Notes: generated from the letters alone by a model not told the origin. Shown: positions 42,731 to 52,354, counted from the first letter of the stretch. The stretch: 64,000 nt of DNA from UBA652 sp964598235 (GCA_964598235.1 CAZRAY010000002.1:10765-74764), one strand, 5' to 3'. A program made the numbers and translations.

Positions 42731-44171
42731 CGGGCGATTGCTGATGCCAATCGGTCACTTGCTGATAACGATGGGCAACATTAAGCAGGCGCGCTTCATC
42801 AAAATAGTTACCGATAATTTGTAGGCCGACAGGCAGACCATCAACAAAGCCTGCAGGAATCGACATACCGGGTAAGCCGGCGAGATTGGTGCTGATGGTG
42901 TAGATGTCTGCAAGATACATGGCGACGGGATCATCTGTTTTTTCGCCTGCTTTGAAGGCGGTGGTGGGTGAGGTTGGCCCCATGATGACATCAACTTCTT
43001 TAAACGCTTCCACAAAATCATCGCGGATTAAGCGGCGGCATTTTTGGGCTTTGAGATAATAGGCATCGTAGTAACCTGTTGATAGGGCATAGGTGCCTGT
43101 CATGATGCGGCGTTTGACTTCTTCGCCGAAGCCTTCGCCGCGCGAACGGGTGTAGAGATCTTCTAGATCAACAGGATTATCGCAGCGATGACCAAAACGC
43201 ACACCATCCATGCGAGATAGGTTGGTGGAGCATTCTGCCGGTGCGACTACATAATAGGTCGGTACGGCGAGCTTGGTATTGGGCAAGCTGATTTCTTTAA
43301 CGGTGGCACCGAGCGATTCATATTGTTTAATCGCGGCTTGGATGGTGTCATTCACTTTTGGATCGAGGCCTTCGCCAAAATATTCTGTCGGGAGGCCGAT
43401 GGTTAAACCATCAAGCGGCGCATCAAGATTAGCTGTGTAATCTGGAATGGGGTGTTCGACGCTGGTGGAATCACGTTCATCAAAGCCGACCATGGCTTGC
43501 ATGAGCATAGCGGCATCTTCGGCGCTGCGCGCCATTGGGCCTGCTTGATCTAGGCTGGAGGCGAACGCAATCATGCCATAACGTGAAATACGGCCGTAAG
43601 TGGGCTTGAGGCCGGTTAGATTACATAATGAGGCCGGTTGGCGGATGGAGCCACCTGTGTCTGTGCCCGTTGCAATCGGTGCAAGTTGTGCGGCAACAGC
43701 AGCAGCAGAGCCACCTGATGAACCGCCTGGAACCCGATTGGTATCCCATGGGTTTTTCACGGGGCCATAAAAGCTGGTTTCATTTGAGGAACCCATGGCA
43801 AATTCATCCATATTGGTTTTGCCGAGCATGACCATGCCTGCCGCATTGAGCTTTTCAACCACGGTGGCATTATACGGCGCGATAAAGTTATCAAGCATTT
43901 TTGAGCCACAGCTCGTGCGCACGCCTTGGGTGCAGAAGATATCTTTTTGCGCCAGTGGAATGCCTGTAAGAGGGCCTGCGGTGCCTACTTTAAACTGTGC
44001 ATCCGCATCGGCGGCTTGGGCTAAAGCACTTTCTTCACAAATGGTGATGAACGCGTTGAGTTCTCCATTATATTGTTTGATACGGTCAAGATAATGTTGG
44101 GTGAGTTCAACACTGCTAATATCGCCCTGATGAAGTGCGGTGGATAACTCGGAAAGTGATTTTGTGTGCAT
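42714..44171 (-). CDS. gatA: Glutamyl-/aspartyl-tRNA amidotransferase subunit A
   Basis: 485 residues of the amidase-signature family. The Ser-cisSer-Lys triad is visible as Lys76 in LAQKDIF, Ser in GGSSGGSAAA (about 151) and Ser175 in TGTDTGGSIRQPA. GatA liberates ammonia from glutamine for conversion of Glu-tRNA(Gln) or Asp-tRNA(Asn). It is encoded after gatC. Unusually, gatB is absent here; a lipoprotein gene follows instead. Confidence 0.95.
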   Translation of the reverse strand: MHTKSLSELSTALHQGDISSVELTQHYLDRIKQYNGELNAFITICEESALAQAADADAQFKVGTAGPLTGIPLAQKDIFCTQGVRTSCGSKMLDNFIAPYNATVVEKLNAAGMVMLGKTNMDEFAMGSSNETSFYGPVKNPWDTNRVPGGSSGGSAAAVAAQLAPIATGTDTGGSIRQPASLCNLTGLKPTYGRISRYGMIAFASSLDQAGPMARSAEDAAMLMQAMVGFDERDSTSVEHPIPDYTANLDAPLDGLTIGLPTEYFGEGLDPKVNDTIQAAIKQYESLGATVKEISLPNTKLAVPTYYVVAPAECSTNLSRMDGVRFGHRCDNPVDLEDLYTRSRGEGFGEEVKRRIMTGTYALSTGYYDAYYLKAQKCRRLIRDDFVEAFKEVDVIMGPTSPTTAFKAGEKTDDPVAMYLADIYTISTNLAGLPGMSIPAGFVDGLPVGLQIIGNYFDEARLLNVAHRYQQVTDWHQQSPDGFAG

Positions 44172-44229
44172 AGTATTGCCTGTGGTTCAGTTGTTCTAAA
44201 ATATTGCTATGAGAAAGAAAAGCGTGCGA

Positions 44230-44517
44230 TTATTCTATGACTTGAGGCACAAGATAAACACCAGCCTTGGTCTTCGGCGCAATAGACTGAAATAATTTGC
44301 GATTATCGGTCTCGGTTACTTTGTCTTCACGAAGACGTTGCACAGCATCCAGCGGATGCGCCATGGGAATAATGCCCGATGTATCAACTTCATTCATTTG
44401 TTCGACGAGGGCGAAGATATTGCTGAGGGTTTGCGCATATTCAGGAATATCTTGCTGATTAATGCCTAAGCGCGCCAAATGGGCAATCTTTTCTACATCG
44501 GTTTTATCTAAACTCAT
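44230..44517 (-). CDS. gatC: Glutamyl-/aspartyl-tRNA amidotransferase subunit C
   Basis: 95 residues from the ATG at 44517, matching the usual GatC N-terminus (SLDKTDVEKIAHLARLGI); an earlier in-frame start adds 25 non-conserved residues. GatC stabilises the GatA-GatB interface. The central VDTSGIIPMAHPLDAVQRLRED stretch is diagnostic. Divergent from mreB, with 119 bp between the starts. Confidence 0.93.
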   Translation of the reverse strand: MSLDKTDVEKIAHLARLGINQQDIPEYAQTLSNIFALVEQMNEVDTSGIIPMAHPLDAVQRLREDKVTETDNRKLFQSIAPKTKAGVYLVPQVIE

Positions 44518-44636
44518 TACGGGTTCCGTGCAATTTAGTGGAAAAAACAGGTAGTTTAAATGATTCTGCGCTTGCTCAACAGCCCCTTGCATTGATAAAG
44601 TAGCGTCTTTAATTTATTAAATGATGTGGAAAGTGC

Positions 44637-45689
44637 ATGTTTGAAAGTATTCGGGGCCTGTTTTCTAACGATTTATCGATCGATTTAGGAACGGCAAACA
44701 CCCTTATTTATGTGCGTGGGCAAGGTATTGTTCTCGATGAACCCTCTGTGGTGGCGATTCGCCAAGAGCGTGGCCCAGGTGGGCCCCGTTCAATTGCTGC
44801 TGTGGGAGTGGAAGCAAAAAGAATGTTGGGTCGAACACCCGGTAACATTACGGCAATTCGCCCACTGAAAGATGGCGTGATTGCCGATTTCACGGTGACT
44901 GAGAAAATGTTGCAACATTTTATTCGCAAAGTGCATGAAACACGTTTTTTTAAACCGAGTCCGCGCGTATTGATTTGTGTGCCTTGTGGGTCAACGCAGG
45001 TTGAGCGACGCGCCATTCGCGAATCAGCAGCAGGCGCCGGTGCGCGGGAAGTCTATTTAATTGAAGAACCCGTGGCCGCCGCATTAGGTGCGGGTATGCC
45101 GATTGAAGAAGCCAGTGGTTCGATGGTGTTAGATATCGGTGGCGGTACCAGTGAAATCGCAGTTATTTCTTTGAATGGAATTGTTTATTCTGCTTCCGTC
45201 CGGATCGGTGGCGATTTGATGGATGAAGCTATTATTAACTATGTACGGCGTAATTATGGCACGCTGATCGGTGATGCAACCGCAGAACGAATCAAAAAAG
45301 AAATCGGTTCGGCGTATCCTGGTGCAGAAGTGAAAGAAATGGAAGTGCGAGGACGTAATTTGGCGGAGGGTATTCCACGTAGTTTTACCCTAACCAGTAA
45401 TGAAGTATTGGAAGCTTTGCAAGATCCTTTGTCAGGCATTATCGATGCGGTAAAAATGGCTTTAGAGCAAACACCGCCAGAGCTTGGAGCTGATGTTGCA
45501 GAACGTGGCATTGTGTTGACAGGCGGTGGTGCATTATTGCAGGGCATAGATAAATTGATTATGGAAGAAACAGGTCTGCCGGCTATTGTGGCAGAAGATC
45601 CGTTGACTTGTGTGGTACGAGGTGGTGGACGCGCGCTGGAAATGATGGATGAGCGGGGCAGTGATATCTTTACATATGAAAACATTTAA
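44637..45689 (+). CDS. mreB: Rod-shape protein MreB
   Basis: 350 residues of the bacterial actin family. It has an amphipathic N-terminus (MFESIRGLFS) for membrane contact, the phosphate-1 motif DLGTANTLIY, the phosphate-2 motif DIGGGTSEIA and the adenosine motif TGGGALLQGID. MreB organises the lateral wall elongasome. The downstream partners mreC and mreD are separated from it by a 356-bp region with a complex inverted-repeat element, longer than usual. Confidence 0.97.
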   Translation: MFESIRGLFSNDLSIDLGTANTLIYVRGQGIVLDEPSVVAIRQERGPGGPRSIAAVGVEAKRMLGRTPGNITAIRPLKDGVIADFTVTEKMLQHFIRKVHETRFFKPSPRVLICVPCGSTQVERRAIRESAAGAGAREVYLIEEPVAAALGAGMPIEEASGSMVLDIGGGTSEIAVISLNGIVYSASVRIGGDLMDEAIINYVRRNYGTLIGDATAERIKKEIGSAYPGAEVKEMEVRGRNLAEGIPRSFTLTSNEVLEALQDPLSGIIDAVKMALEQTPPELGADVAERGIVLTGGGALLQGIDKLIMEETGLPAIVAEDPLTCVVRGGGRALEMMDERGSDIFTYENI

Positions 45690-45742
45690 TATCAAGGTCG
45701 TATAATTCGACCACGGTATTTAAAACAGCGCCTTTGTGTGTA

Positions 45743-46007
45743 ATACCCATGACACATGAAGATACAGAATTTCAGCAAGAGAAGAAGCCATACTATTCTA
45801 GGCAGAAAGTCGCCGAATTAGTCATTCTAATTTAAGACTTTATAACGACGAAGAGTATGGCTTATCCTCTTGCCCTGCGGGAGCTTATCACGAATGCCAG
45901 TGAGGCGTTACAATGCTGGGCACGGACGAGTCATTGCCTGCGCATTGTACCTTACTCTGACATCCGTGATAAGCTCTGAAACCTGCATCTTCATGTATCA
46001 TGGGTAT
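45743..46007. repeat. Nested inverted-repeat element between mreB and mreC
   Basis: Outer arms 45743-45775 and 45974-46007 pair imperfectly over about 33 bp (core ATACCCATGACACATGAAG against its near-complement). Inside, arm 1 pairs 45775-45794 with 45854-45873 (17 of 20) and contains a further hairpin (AATTAG, 5-nt loop, CTAATT). Arm 2 pairs 45881-45896 with 45961-45976 (15 of 16) with another repeat (ACAATGC / GCATTGT) inside. The whole could form a cruciform with two branched arms. It has no significant reading frame. The rest of the 356-bp gap shows nothing else except the mreC ribosome site. Confidence 0.7.
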
Positions 46008-46045
46008 ATATTCACAGAGGCGATTTTATTTTAGAGGCATAAAAG

Positions 46046-46939
46046 ATTAAATCCTTATTCACCCATACACCCTCGTTAAATACGCGCCTATTGTTGGTTG
46101 GTATGCTGTCAGGTGTATTGCTATTATTAGATGTACGGTCGCATTATTTGGTGCAGGCGCGCGCGGTGATAACGAATGCCGTTTACCCTATTCATGTGAT
46201 AGCGGCAGTGCCGAGCGAATTTGTTCAGGGATTGAGTGATTATTTTGCAAGTCGGCGCCAATTACAGATTAAGAATGAATCGCTTACGGCCACCCAACTA
46301 TTGAATGATGTGCGCCTGCTTAAACTACAAACATTGGAAGCGGAAAATAATCGATTAAGATCTTTATTGGGATCTTCTTTTCGGTTACAAGAGCGCGTGT
46401 TAGTGACCGAGTTGGTGACAGTTGATTTAGACCCTTTTTCACAATGGGTGCTAATCGATAAAGGACATGATGATGGTGTGACTATTAATCAAGCGGTGTT
46501 AGATGCGCAAGGTGTGATGGGGCAAGTGGTTGATGTGTCTCAGTGGACGAGCACCGTTGTATTGCTCACCGATCCGAGTCACGCAATACCGATTCAAATC
46601 AACCGCAATGGATTGCGTGCTGTCGCGGTAGGGCAGGGCTTGGGCCAGCCATTAAAGTTGATTCATATGCCGCAAAATAGTGATATAAAAATCGGTGATG
46701 TGCTGAGCACATCAGGATTGGGTGGGCGGTTCCCACAAGGTTATCCAGTGGGCACTGTGTCAGAGATTGGTGGCCCAGCGGGCGAATCCTTTGCGGCCAT
46801 TGATGTGATGCCGCTGGCAAATTTGAATACAAGCAGAGAGTTATTATTGGTATTGCCTGGTGAGAAAGTGACTTCCCCTATTCCACAATCACGTCAAGAG
46901 ACCGTAATAGAGATACCTGAGACATTATCAGATGACTAG
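46046..46939 (+). CDS. mreC: Rod-shape-determining protein MreC, probable ATT start
   Basis: 297 residues if translation starts at ATT (46046). GAGG lies eight bases upstream, and the residues after it (KSLFTHTPSLNTRLLL) align with the normal MreC N-terminus. The next in-frame starts, TTG 46091 and ATG 46103, would remove part of the membrane anchor and have no ribosome site; an in-frame TAA closes the frame just upstream at 46040. One transmembrane helix precedes a coiled coil (about 75-110) and the beta-barrel core with TSGLGGRFPQGYPVG. MreC is the periplasmic elongasome scaffold. Overlaps mreD by 8 bp. Confidence 0.85.
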   Translation: MKSLFTHTPSLNTRLLLVGMLSGVLLLLDVRSHYLVQARAVITNAVYPIHVIAAVPSEFVQGLSDYFASRRQLQIKNESLTATQLLNDVRLLKLQTLEAENNRLRSLLGSSFRLQERVLVTELVTVDLDPFSQWVLIDKGHDDGVTINQAVLDAQGVMGQVVDVSQWTSTVVLLTDPSHAIPIQINRNGLRAVAVGQGLGQPLKLIHMPQNSDIKIGDVLSTSGLGGRFPQGYPVGTVSEIGGPAGESFAAIDVMPLANLNTSRELLLVLPGEKVTSPIPQSRQETVIEIPETLSDD

Positions 46940-47396
46940 AAGTGCGATTCTTATTTTTCTGACCTTTCTATTGGCAATATTGCTGATGTTGGTTCAATTG
47001 CCTGAATCGTGGGAAATGTTTCGCCCAGAATGGGTGATGTTAGTGCTGGTATATTGGGCATTGGCTTTGCCGCAACGTTTAGGCGTTGTGTGGGCGTGGT
47101 CGATTGGGTTATTGATGGATGTTTTATTGGGAACGCATCTTGGCTTATTGGCTTTCGCTTATGCGGCTGTGGCTTATATTGCGCTAAAATTTCATTTGCA
47201 ATTGCGACAATATCCTTTGCTGCAACAAACACTGCCGATTATGTTTTTAGTGATGCTGGCAAAATTAATCGCGGCAACCATGGCGACCGGCTTTGTTGCT
47301 AATTTGGTATGGGGTCCTGCCTTGGCTAGTGCAGTGGTGTGGCCCGCTATCTTTACCTTATTGCGTTGGTTAAGACGGCGTTTTCACATTCGATAA
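46932..47396 (+). CDS. mreD: Rod-shape-determining protein MreD
   Basis: 154 residues with five or six hydrophobic helices and the family pattern RPEWVMLVLVYWALALPQR followed by GLLMDVLLGTHLG. MreD is an integral membrane partner of MreC in the elongasome. The stop is two bases before the mrdA start. Confidence 0.93.
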   Translation: MTRSAILIFLTFLLAILLMLVQLPESWEMFRPEWVMLVLVYWALALPQRLGVVWAWSIGLLMDVLLGTHLGLLAFAYAAVAYIALKFHLQLRQYPLLQQTLPIMFLVMLAKLIAATMATGFVANLVWGPALASAVVWPAIFTLLRWLRRRFHIR

Positions 47397-47398
47397 AT

Positions 47399-49348
47399 AT
47401 GGCGATTAGAGATACGCTCAAAAATCATGGGGATGAAAGTCGGCTAATCAATCGAAGATTACTGATTGCGGGCTTTTTTGCTTTTATACTGTTACTCGGC
47501 CTAATGACACGCCTTGTTGTATTGCAAGTGATGGAATATGCCCATTTTGACAAATTGTCAGCCAATAATCATATTGATATTACGGCAATAGGCCCACAAC
47601 GAGGCTTAATATACGATCGCAATGGGGTGCTACTTGCGGATAATGTGCCGACTTTTAGCTTGGAATTAACAGCTGAGAAAGTAGCCGATTTAGATTTTAC
47701 GTTGCAGACATTGGCCAACCTATTTGATTTGGATGCCGTCGCAATAAGCGATATCAGAAAAGAAATTAAGCAGCAACGTTCATTTCGAAAAGTGGTGATA
47801 AGACAGCGCTTAACGGAAGAAGAGGTGGCTAAGTTTTCTGTTAACCGACATCGCTTACCTGGTGTTGATGTGGTGGCACGATTATTACGGCATTATCCGC
47901 AAGGCGCTTTGTTTACCCATGTGGTGGGTTATGTTGGGCGGATCAATGAACGTGATTTAAAGCGTATTGATACACAAGCCTATAAAGGCACATCACATAT
48001 TGGTAAAACAGGCATAGAGAAATATTATGAATCTACCTTACATGGCGGGGTAGGTTATCAACAAGTTGAAACGAATGCGAGTGGTCGAGTCGTTCGACAG
48101 CTCTCGCGGCAACCCGCCACGTCGGGACAAGATTTATTTTTACACCTAGATCTAAAATTGCAACAAACGGCAGCAAATGCACTCATAGAGGCGGAATTTA
48201 ATGGGTCTATTGTGGCGATAGATCCGCGAACAGGGGGTGTTTTGGCGATGGTGAGTCAGCCTGATTTTGACCCCAATTTGTTTGTGTCCGGGATTGGTTA
48301 TAAGGCTTATGGTGAGTTACGGGATTCACCAGATAGGCCTTTATTTGATAGAAGTTTACGTGGGCGTTATCCGCCGGGTTCTACATTAAAACCATTTGTG
48401 GCACTGGCGGGATTAGAGGCGGGATTACGGCGGCGGGAGGAGAAGACATATTGCCCCGGTTGGTATAGCTTGCCTGGAAAATCACATCGTTATCGTTGTT
48501 GGAAACGACATGGTCACGGTAGTGTTGATTTAAAAAATGCCTTGGGGCAGTCTTGTGATGTCTATTTTTATGATTTAGCGATGACGCTTGGTATTGATCG
48601 CCTCCATAGTTTTTTAGATTTATTTAATTTTGGTCGTAAAACGGGTGTTGATGTGTCGGGAGAAAGTGCTGGATTATCGCCTTCCCGTGAATGGAAACGG
48701 GCATCGCGAAATCAGGTGTGGTTTCCAGGAGAAACGTTAATTTCGGGAATAGGACAAGGATTTAATCAAATGACCCCGATACAGTTAGCGCATGCCACCG
48801 CTATTTTAGCGATGCGTGGACAAGTGATACCACCACATGTAGTAAGAGCAACGCGCAATACGGGCGAAGTAGATATCATGCCGTTACCTATTACACTCAG
48901 TGAAAATGTGCCCATTAATTATGCTCAGAACTGGGAAGATGCGATTGGTGGTATGGTTGAGGTGATGCATGGTCCAAGAGGCACGGCGCGTCGTTCAGCA
49001 GCAGGATTACCCTTTCAGATGGCAGGTAAAACGGGTACGGCACAGGTATTTAATATTAAGCAAAATGAACGATATGATGCGGCGACGATAGCCAAGAAAT
49101 TACATGATCACGCATTATTTATTGCGATTGCACCTGCGGATAACCCACAGTTTGTGGTGGCTGTGGTGGTCGAAAACGGCGGCGGCGGGAGCCGAGTGGC
49201 CGCGCCCATGGCGAGAAAAATGATTGATGCGTATTTCAATTTTAAAGATCCAGATGAAGAAACGATACCGGAAGTTGAGACCGATTTAATTCCGGCACCG
49301 ATACCAGAGAATCAGACGTCTGAGCAGAATGGAGAAATAATCGAATGA
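47399..49348 (+). CDS. mrdA: Peptidoglycan D,D-transpeptidase PBP2
   Basis: 649 residues from the ATG at 47399; an in-frame ATG 60 bases upstream lies inside mreD. One N-terminal membrane helix, a dimerisation domain with RGLIYDRNGVLLADN, and a transpeptidase domain with the active site S-T-L-K (Ser328), an SCD motif (GQSCDVYFYD) and KTGTAQ. PBP2 cross-links the lateral wall together with RodA. Four-base overlap with rodA. Confidence 0.95.
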   Translation: MAIRDTLKNHGDESRLINRRLLIAGFFAFILLLGLMTRLVVLQVMEYAHFDKLSANNHIDITAIGPQRGLIYDRNGVLLADNVPTFSLELTAEKVADLDFTLQTLANLFDLDAVAISDIRKEIKQQRSFRKVVIRQRLTEEEVAKFSVNRHRLPGVDVVARLLRHYPQGALFTHVVGYVGRINERDLKRIDTQAYKGTSHIGKTGIEKYYESTLHGGVGYQQVETNASGRVVRQLSRQPATSGQDLFLHLDLKLQQTAANALIEAEFNGSIVAIDPRTGGVLAMVSQPDFDPNLFVSGIGYKAYGELRDSPDRPLFDRSLRGRYPPGSTLKPFVALAGLEAGLRRREEKTYCPGWYSLPGKSHRYRCWKRHGHGSVDLKNALGQSCDVYFYDLAMTLGIDRLHSFLDLFNFGRKTGVDVSGESAGLSPSREWKRASRNQVWFPGETLISGIGQGFNQMTPIQLAHATAILAMRGQVIPPHVVRATRNTGEVDIMPLPITLSENVPINYAQNWEDAIGGMVEVMHGPRGTARRSAAGLPFQMAGKTGTAQVFNIKQNERYDAATIAKKLHDHALFIAIAPADNPQFVVAVVVENGGGGSRVAAPMARKMIDAYFNFKDPDEETIPEVETDLIPAPIPENQTSEQNGEIIE

Positions 49349-50466
49349 CTTTGATTGATCGCCAACAACCTACGCGCTGGAGTTTAACCACCTTTTTAGC
49401 GCGATTGCATTTGGATGCGCTCTTATTGCTCGTATTATTGGCTATTTCAGGGATTGGCTTATTATTGTTATACAGTGCGGGAGGCCAAGATATGGATTTA
49501 TTGATGCGCCATGGTATTCGCCTAGGCGCCGCATTGGGCATTATGTTTGTATTGGCCCAAATTCATCCAGATCGATATCAAAACATGGCCTATATACTCT
49601 ATAGTTTGGGGCTGATTTTATTGCTTGCCGTGTTGGTGATAGGCACCACAGGGAAGGGTGCCCAGCGATGGTTAGATTTGGGGCTATTTCGATTTCAACC
49701 CTCAGAAATGATGAAGTTAGCAGTCCCTATTTTAGTGGCTGCATTTTTATCTGAACGATCGTTGCCGCCTAGCGCGGGTCGGTTATTTATTGGATTGGTG
49801 ATGGTGTTATTACCCACTTTTCTAATTGCAAAACAACCTGATTTAGGGACGGCATTATTGATTGCGAGTTCAGGGGTTATTGTGCTTTTTTTATCGGGTA
49901 TCTCATGGCGTGTTATTTTTGCTTTTATTGCCTTGTGTGGGGCAGCATTGCCTGTATTATGGTACGTTATGCATGACTATCAACGACGGCGGGTGTTGAC
50001 GTTTATCAATCCAGAAAGTGATCCATTGGGTGCGGGTTATCATATTATTCAATCTAAAATTGCCATTGGTTCGGGGGGGGTTATGGGCTTGGGTTGGTTG
50101 CAGGGCAAGCAATCACATTTAGATTTTTTACCTGAAAGCTCAACGGATTTTATCTTTGCGGTAATCGCTGAAGAATTTGGGTTGATGGGTGCGTGTTTAT
50201 TATTATTGAGTTATTTTTTAGTGGCGAGCCGTGGGCTGTATATCGCGGGGCAGGCACAATCAGGATTTGGACGTTTATTGGCGGGGAGTATTTCGCTGGT
50301 TTTTTTGGTCTATGTTTTTGTTAATGTGGGGATGGTGACGGGATTATTGCCTGTAGTAGGTGTGCCATTGCCATTAATTAGCTATGGCGGCACGTCAATG
50401 GTGACCTTATTTGCAGGATTCGGTATCCTGATGTCTATACATACGCATCGCAGAATGATGGGATAA
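49345..50466 (+). CDS. rodA: Peptidoglycan glycosyltransferase RodA
   Basis: 373 residues with ten hydrophobic helices of the SEDS family. Conserved RWLDLGLFRFQPSEMMKLA and the C-terminal PLISYGGTSM are present, including the catalytic Asp region in FLPESSTDFIFAVIAEE. RodA polymerises glycan strands in partnership with PBP2. It contains an 8-G run at 50073-50080 inside the coding frame. Confidence 0.96.
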   Translation: MTLIDRQQPTRWSLTTFLARLHLDALLLLVLLAISGIGLLLLYSAGGQDMDLLMRHGIRLGAALGIMFVLAQIHPDRYQNMAYILYSLGLILLLAVLVIGTTGKGAQRWLDLGLFRFQPSEMMKLAVPILVAAFLSERSLPPSAGRLFIGLVMVLLPTFLIAKQPDLGTALLIASSGVIVLFLSGISWRVIFAFIALCGAALPVLWYVMHDYQRRRVLTFINPESDPLGAGYHIIQSKIAIGSGGVMGLGWLQGKQSHLDFLPESSTDFIFAVIAEEFGLMGACLLLLSYFLVASRGLYIAGQAQSGFGRLLAGSISLVFLVYVFVNVGMVTGLLPVVGVPLPLISYGGTSMVTLFAGFGILMSIHTHRRMMG

Positions 50467-50473
50467 AGGAAGT

Positions 50474-51472
50474 ATGATGAAAAAATTAAAGTTTTTAACA
50501 ATATTGGGTGTGGCTCTGTGTGCCAGTGTTTTGTATGGTGCGGGTAGTTACGCGCGCGGGAATGAACTGCCAGGGTTACCTGCTTTTATCGATAAAATGA
50601 CACAGGAACATGGGTTTGATAAGCAGGCATTACGTAAGTTGTTTTCATCTGTGGAAGTGAAAGATTCCATATTAAAGGCTATTTCACGGCCCGCCGAGAA
50701 AAGTAAGCCTTGGTATGATTATCGTAAAATTTTCTTAGGCAAAAAGCGGACTAATGGTGGTGTGCGCTTTTGGGATGAATATGCCGATGATTTAGCACGG
50801 GCAGAAGCTGAATATGGTGTGCCGGCTGAAATTATTGTCGCCATTTTAGGCGTAGAAACACGCTATGGCGGCAATGTGGGGGGGTATCGTGTGATTGATG
50901 CCTTATCAACGTTGGCTTTTCGATATCCAAAACGCAGCAAGTTCTTTACCTCAGAATTAGAGCACTTTTTATTGTTGACGCGAGAAGAAGGAAAATCATC
51001 GTTATTACCCGTTGGATCTTATGCGGGGGCGATGGGGTTAGCGCAGTTTATGCCGAGTAGTTATCGCCATTATGCAGTTGATTTTGATGGTGATAGTCAG
51101 CGTGATATTTGGCAAAACCCTACGGATGCCATAGGCAGTATTGCAAACTACTTAGCGGAACATGGTTGGGTGCGTGGACAGAGTATTGTGCATAAATCAA
51201 AAATATTATCAGGCTCACCTGCAGCCATGCTTGAAGCGGGCTTGAAGCCATCACTTAGCCGAGCGCAGTTGAAAGCGGCGGGTTTGTCTCTAATGGATCT
51301 ACCTTGTGGGGAAGATAAGGTGTCACTGATTGAGTTGGAAAATACATCTGGGCCAGATTATTGGTTGGCCCGAAAGAATTTTTATGTGATTACACGTTAT
51401 AACCATAGCCCCATGTATGCGATGGCTGTGACGCAGTTGGCGGATGAGATTCGCCAAGCACGGGGCCAATAA
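50474..51472 (+). CDS. mltB: Lytic murein transglycosylase B
   Basis: 332 residues. A signal peptide (about 5-27) precedes the MltB domain with the catalytic Glu in ILGVETRYGGNVGGYRV and the family block GAMGLAQFMPSSYRHYAVD followed by DGDSQRDIW. It cleaves glycan strands to anhydromuropeptides. No lipobox is seen, so the protein is likely soluble in the periplasm and not membrane-bound as in E. coli. Two adjacent ATGs; the first follows AAAGGA. Confidence 0.93.
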   Translation: MMKKLKFLTILGVALCASVLYGAGSYARGNELPGLPAFIDKMTQEHGFDKQALRKLFSSVEVKDSILKAISRPAEKSKPWYDYRKIFLGKKRTNGGVRFWDEYADDLARAEAEYGVPAEIIVAILGVETRYGGNVGGYRVIDALSTLAFRYPKRSKFFTSELEHFLLLTREEGKSSLLPVGSYAGAMGLAQFMPSSYRHYAVDFDGDSQRDIWQNPTDAIGSIANYLAEHGWVRGQSIVHKSKILSGSPAAMLEAGLKPSLSRAQLKAAGLSLMDLPCGEDKVSLIELENTSGPDYWLARKNFYVITRYNHSPMYAMAVTQLADEIRQARGQ

Positions 51473-52294
51473 ATGCATTTAGGATGGCGCGTTTTTTTAT
51501 TAACAGCCTTGTGTGGGCTGCTTGCAGCATGTGGTAGTACGCCGACACGAGATCGGGGGCCGATTGTTGATCGGGATGTTTCTCAGATTCCCGATGCGCA
51601 GCCTAGGGTAGAGCCGCGGAGTCGTTATGGTAATCCACCACATTATGAGGTGTTTGGAAAACGATATTATACGCTGACGAGCAGTGCGGGCTATGAAGAA
51701 CGCGGTATAGCGTCATGGTATGGTAAAAAATTTCATGGTCGCAAAACATCGAATGGTGATACTTATGATATGTATGGGATGACCGCTGCCCATAAAACAC
51801 TGCCATTACCAACCTATGTGGAAGTAACCAATTTAGATAATGGGCAACGAGTGGTGTTACGTGTGAATGACCGAGGCCCTTTTCATGGCGATCGTTTAAT
51901 CGATTTATCCTATGCTGCAGCAAAGAAATTGGGGGTGGTGAGTCAGGGCACCGCGCGGGTTAATGTGCGTGCGTTACCGATGCGTGGTGGGCAAGATAGA
52001 GGTGAACATTCCGAAACCTTTGCACTGCCAGAAGATAACCTACCCGCAACGCGTTTGGATAATCAGTTAATATTTTTACAAGTGGGCGCTTATGCATCAT
52101 TGCGAAGTGCGCAAGAAGTAAAAGAGGCGGTGCAAAGCCTCACAGGTGTGCCTGTTTCAATCAGGGAAATACAACGGCAAGGGATGGCGTTATATCGGGT
52201 GAGAGTGGGGCCATTAGTAAGCGCTGAGCAGGGGCAAGGATTGTCGCAGAGATTAGATAATCAAGGGTATGATTCGCAAATCGTAATCGAATGA
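51473..52294 (+). CDS. rlpA: Septal ring lytic transglycosylase RlpA
   Basis: 273 residues. A lipoprotein signal (ALCGLLAAC) is followed by a double-psi beta-barrel domain (about 70-170, with GIASWYGKKFHGRKTSNG and RVNDRGPF) and a C-terminal SPOR domain (about 197-273) that binds denuded glycans. It starts directly after the mltB stop. Typical of the mrdA-rodA-mltB-rlpA-dacA block. Confidence 0.94.
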   Translation: MHLGWRVFLLTALCGLLAACGSTPTRDRGPIVDRDVSQIPDAQPRVEPRSRYGNPPHYEVFGKRYYTLTSSAGYEERGIASWYGKKFHGRKTSNGDTYDMYGMTAAHKTLPLPTYVEVTNLDNGQRVVLRVNDRGPFHGDRLIDLSYAAAKKLGVVSQGTARVNVRALPMRGGQDRGEHSETFALPEDNLPATRLDNQLIFLQVGAYASLRSAQEVKEAVQSLTGVPVSIREIQRQGMALYRVRVGPLVSAEQGQGLSQRLDNQGYDSQIVIE

Positions 52295-52354
52295 GCAGCC
52301 TGAGCATGTGTGTTTTTCAGAGAAGCAAAATATTGAGGAGTAGTTGAGGTGGGA

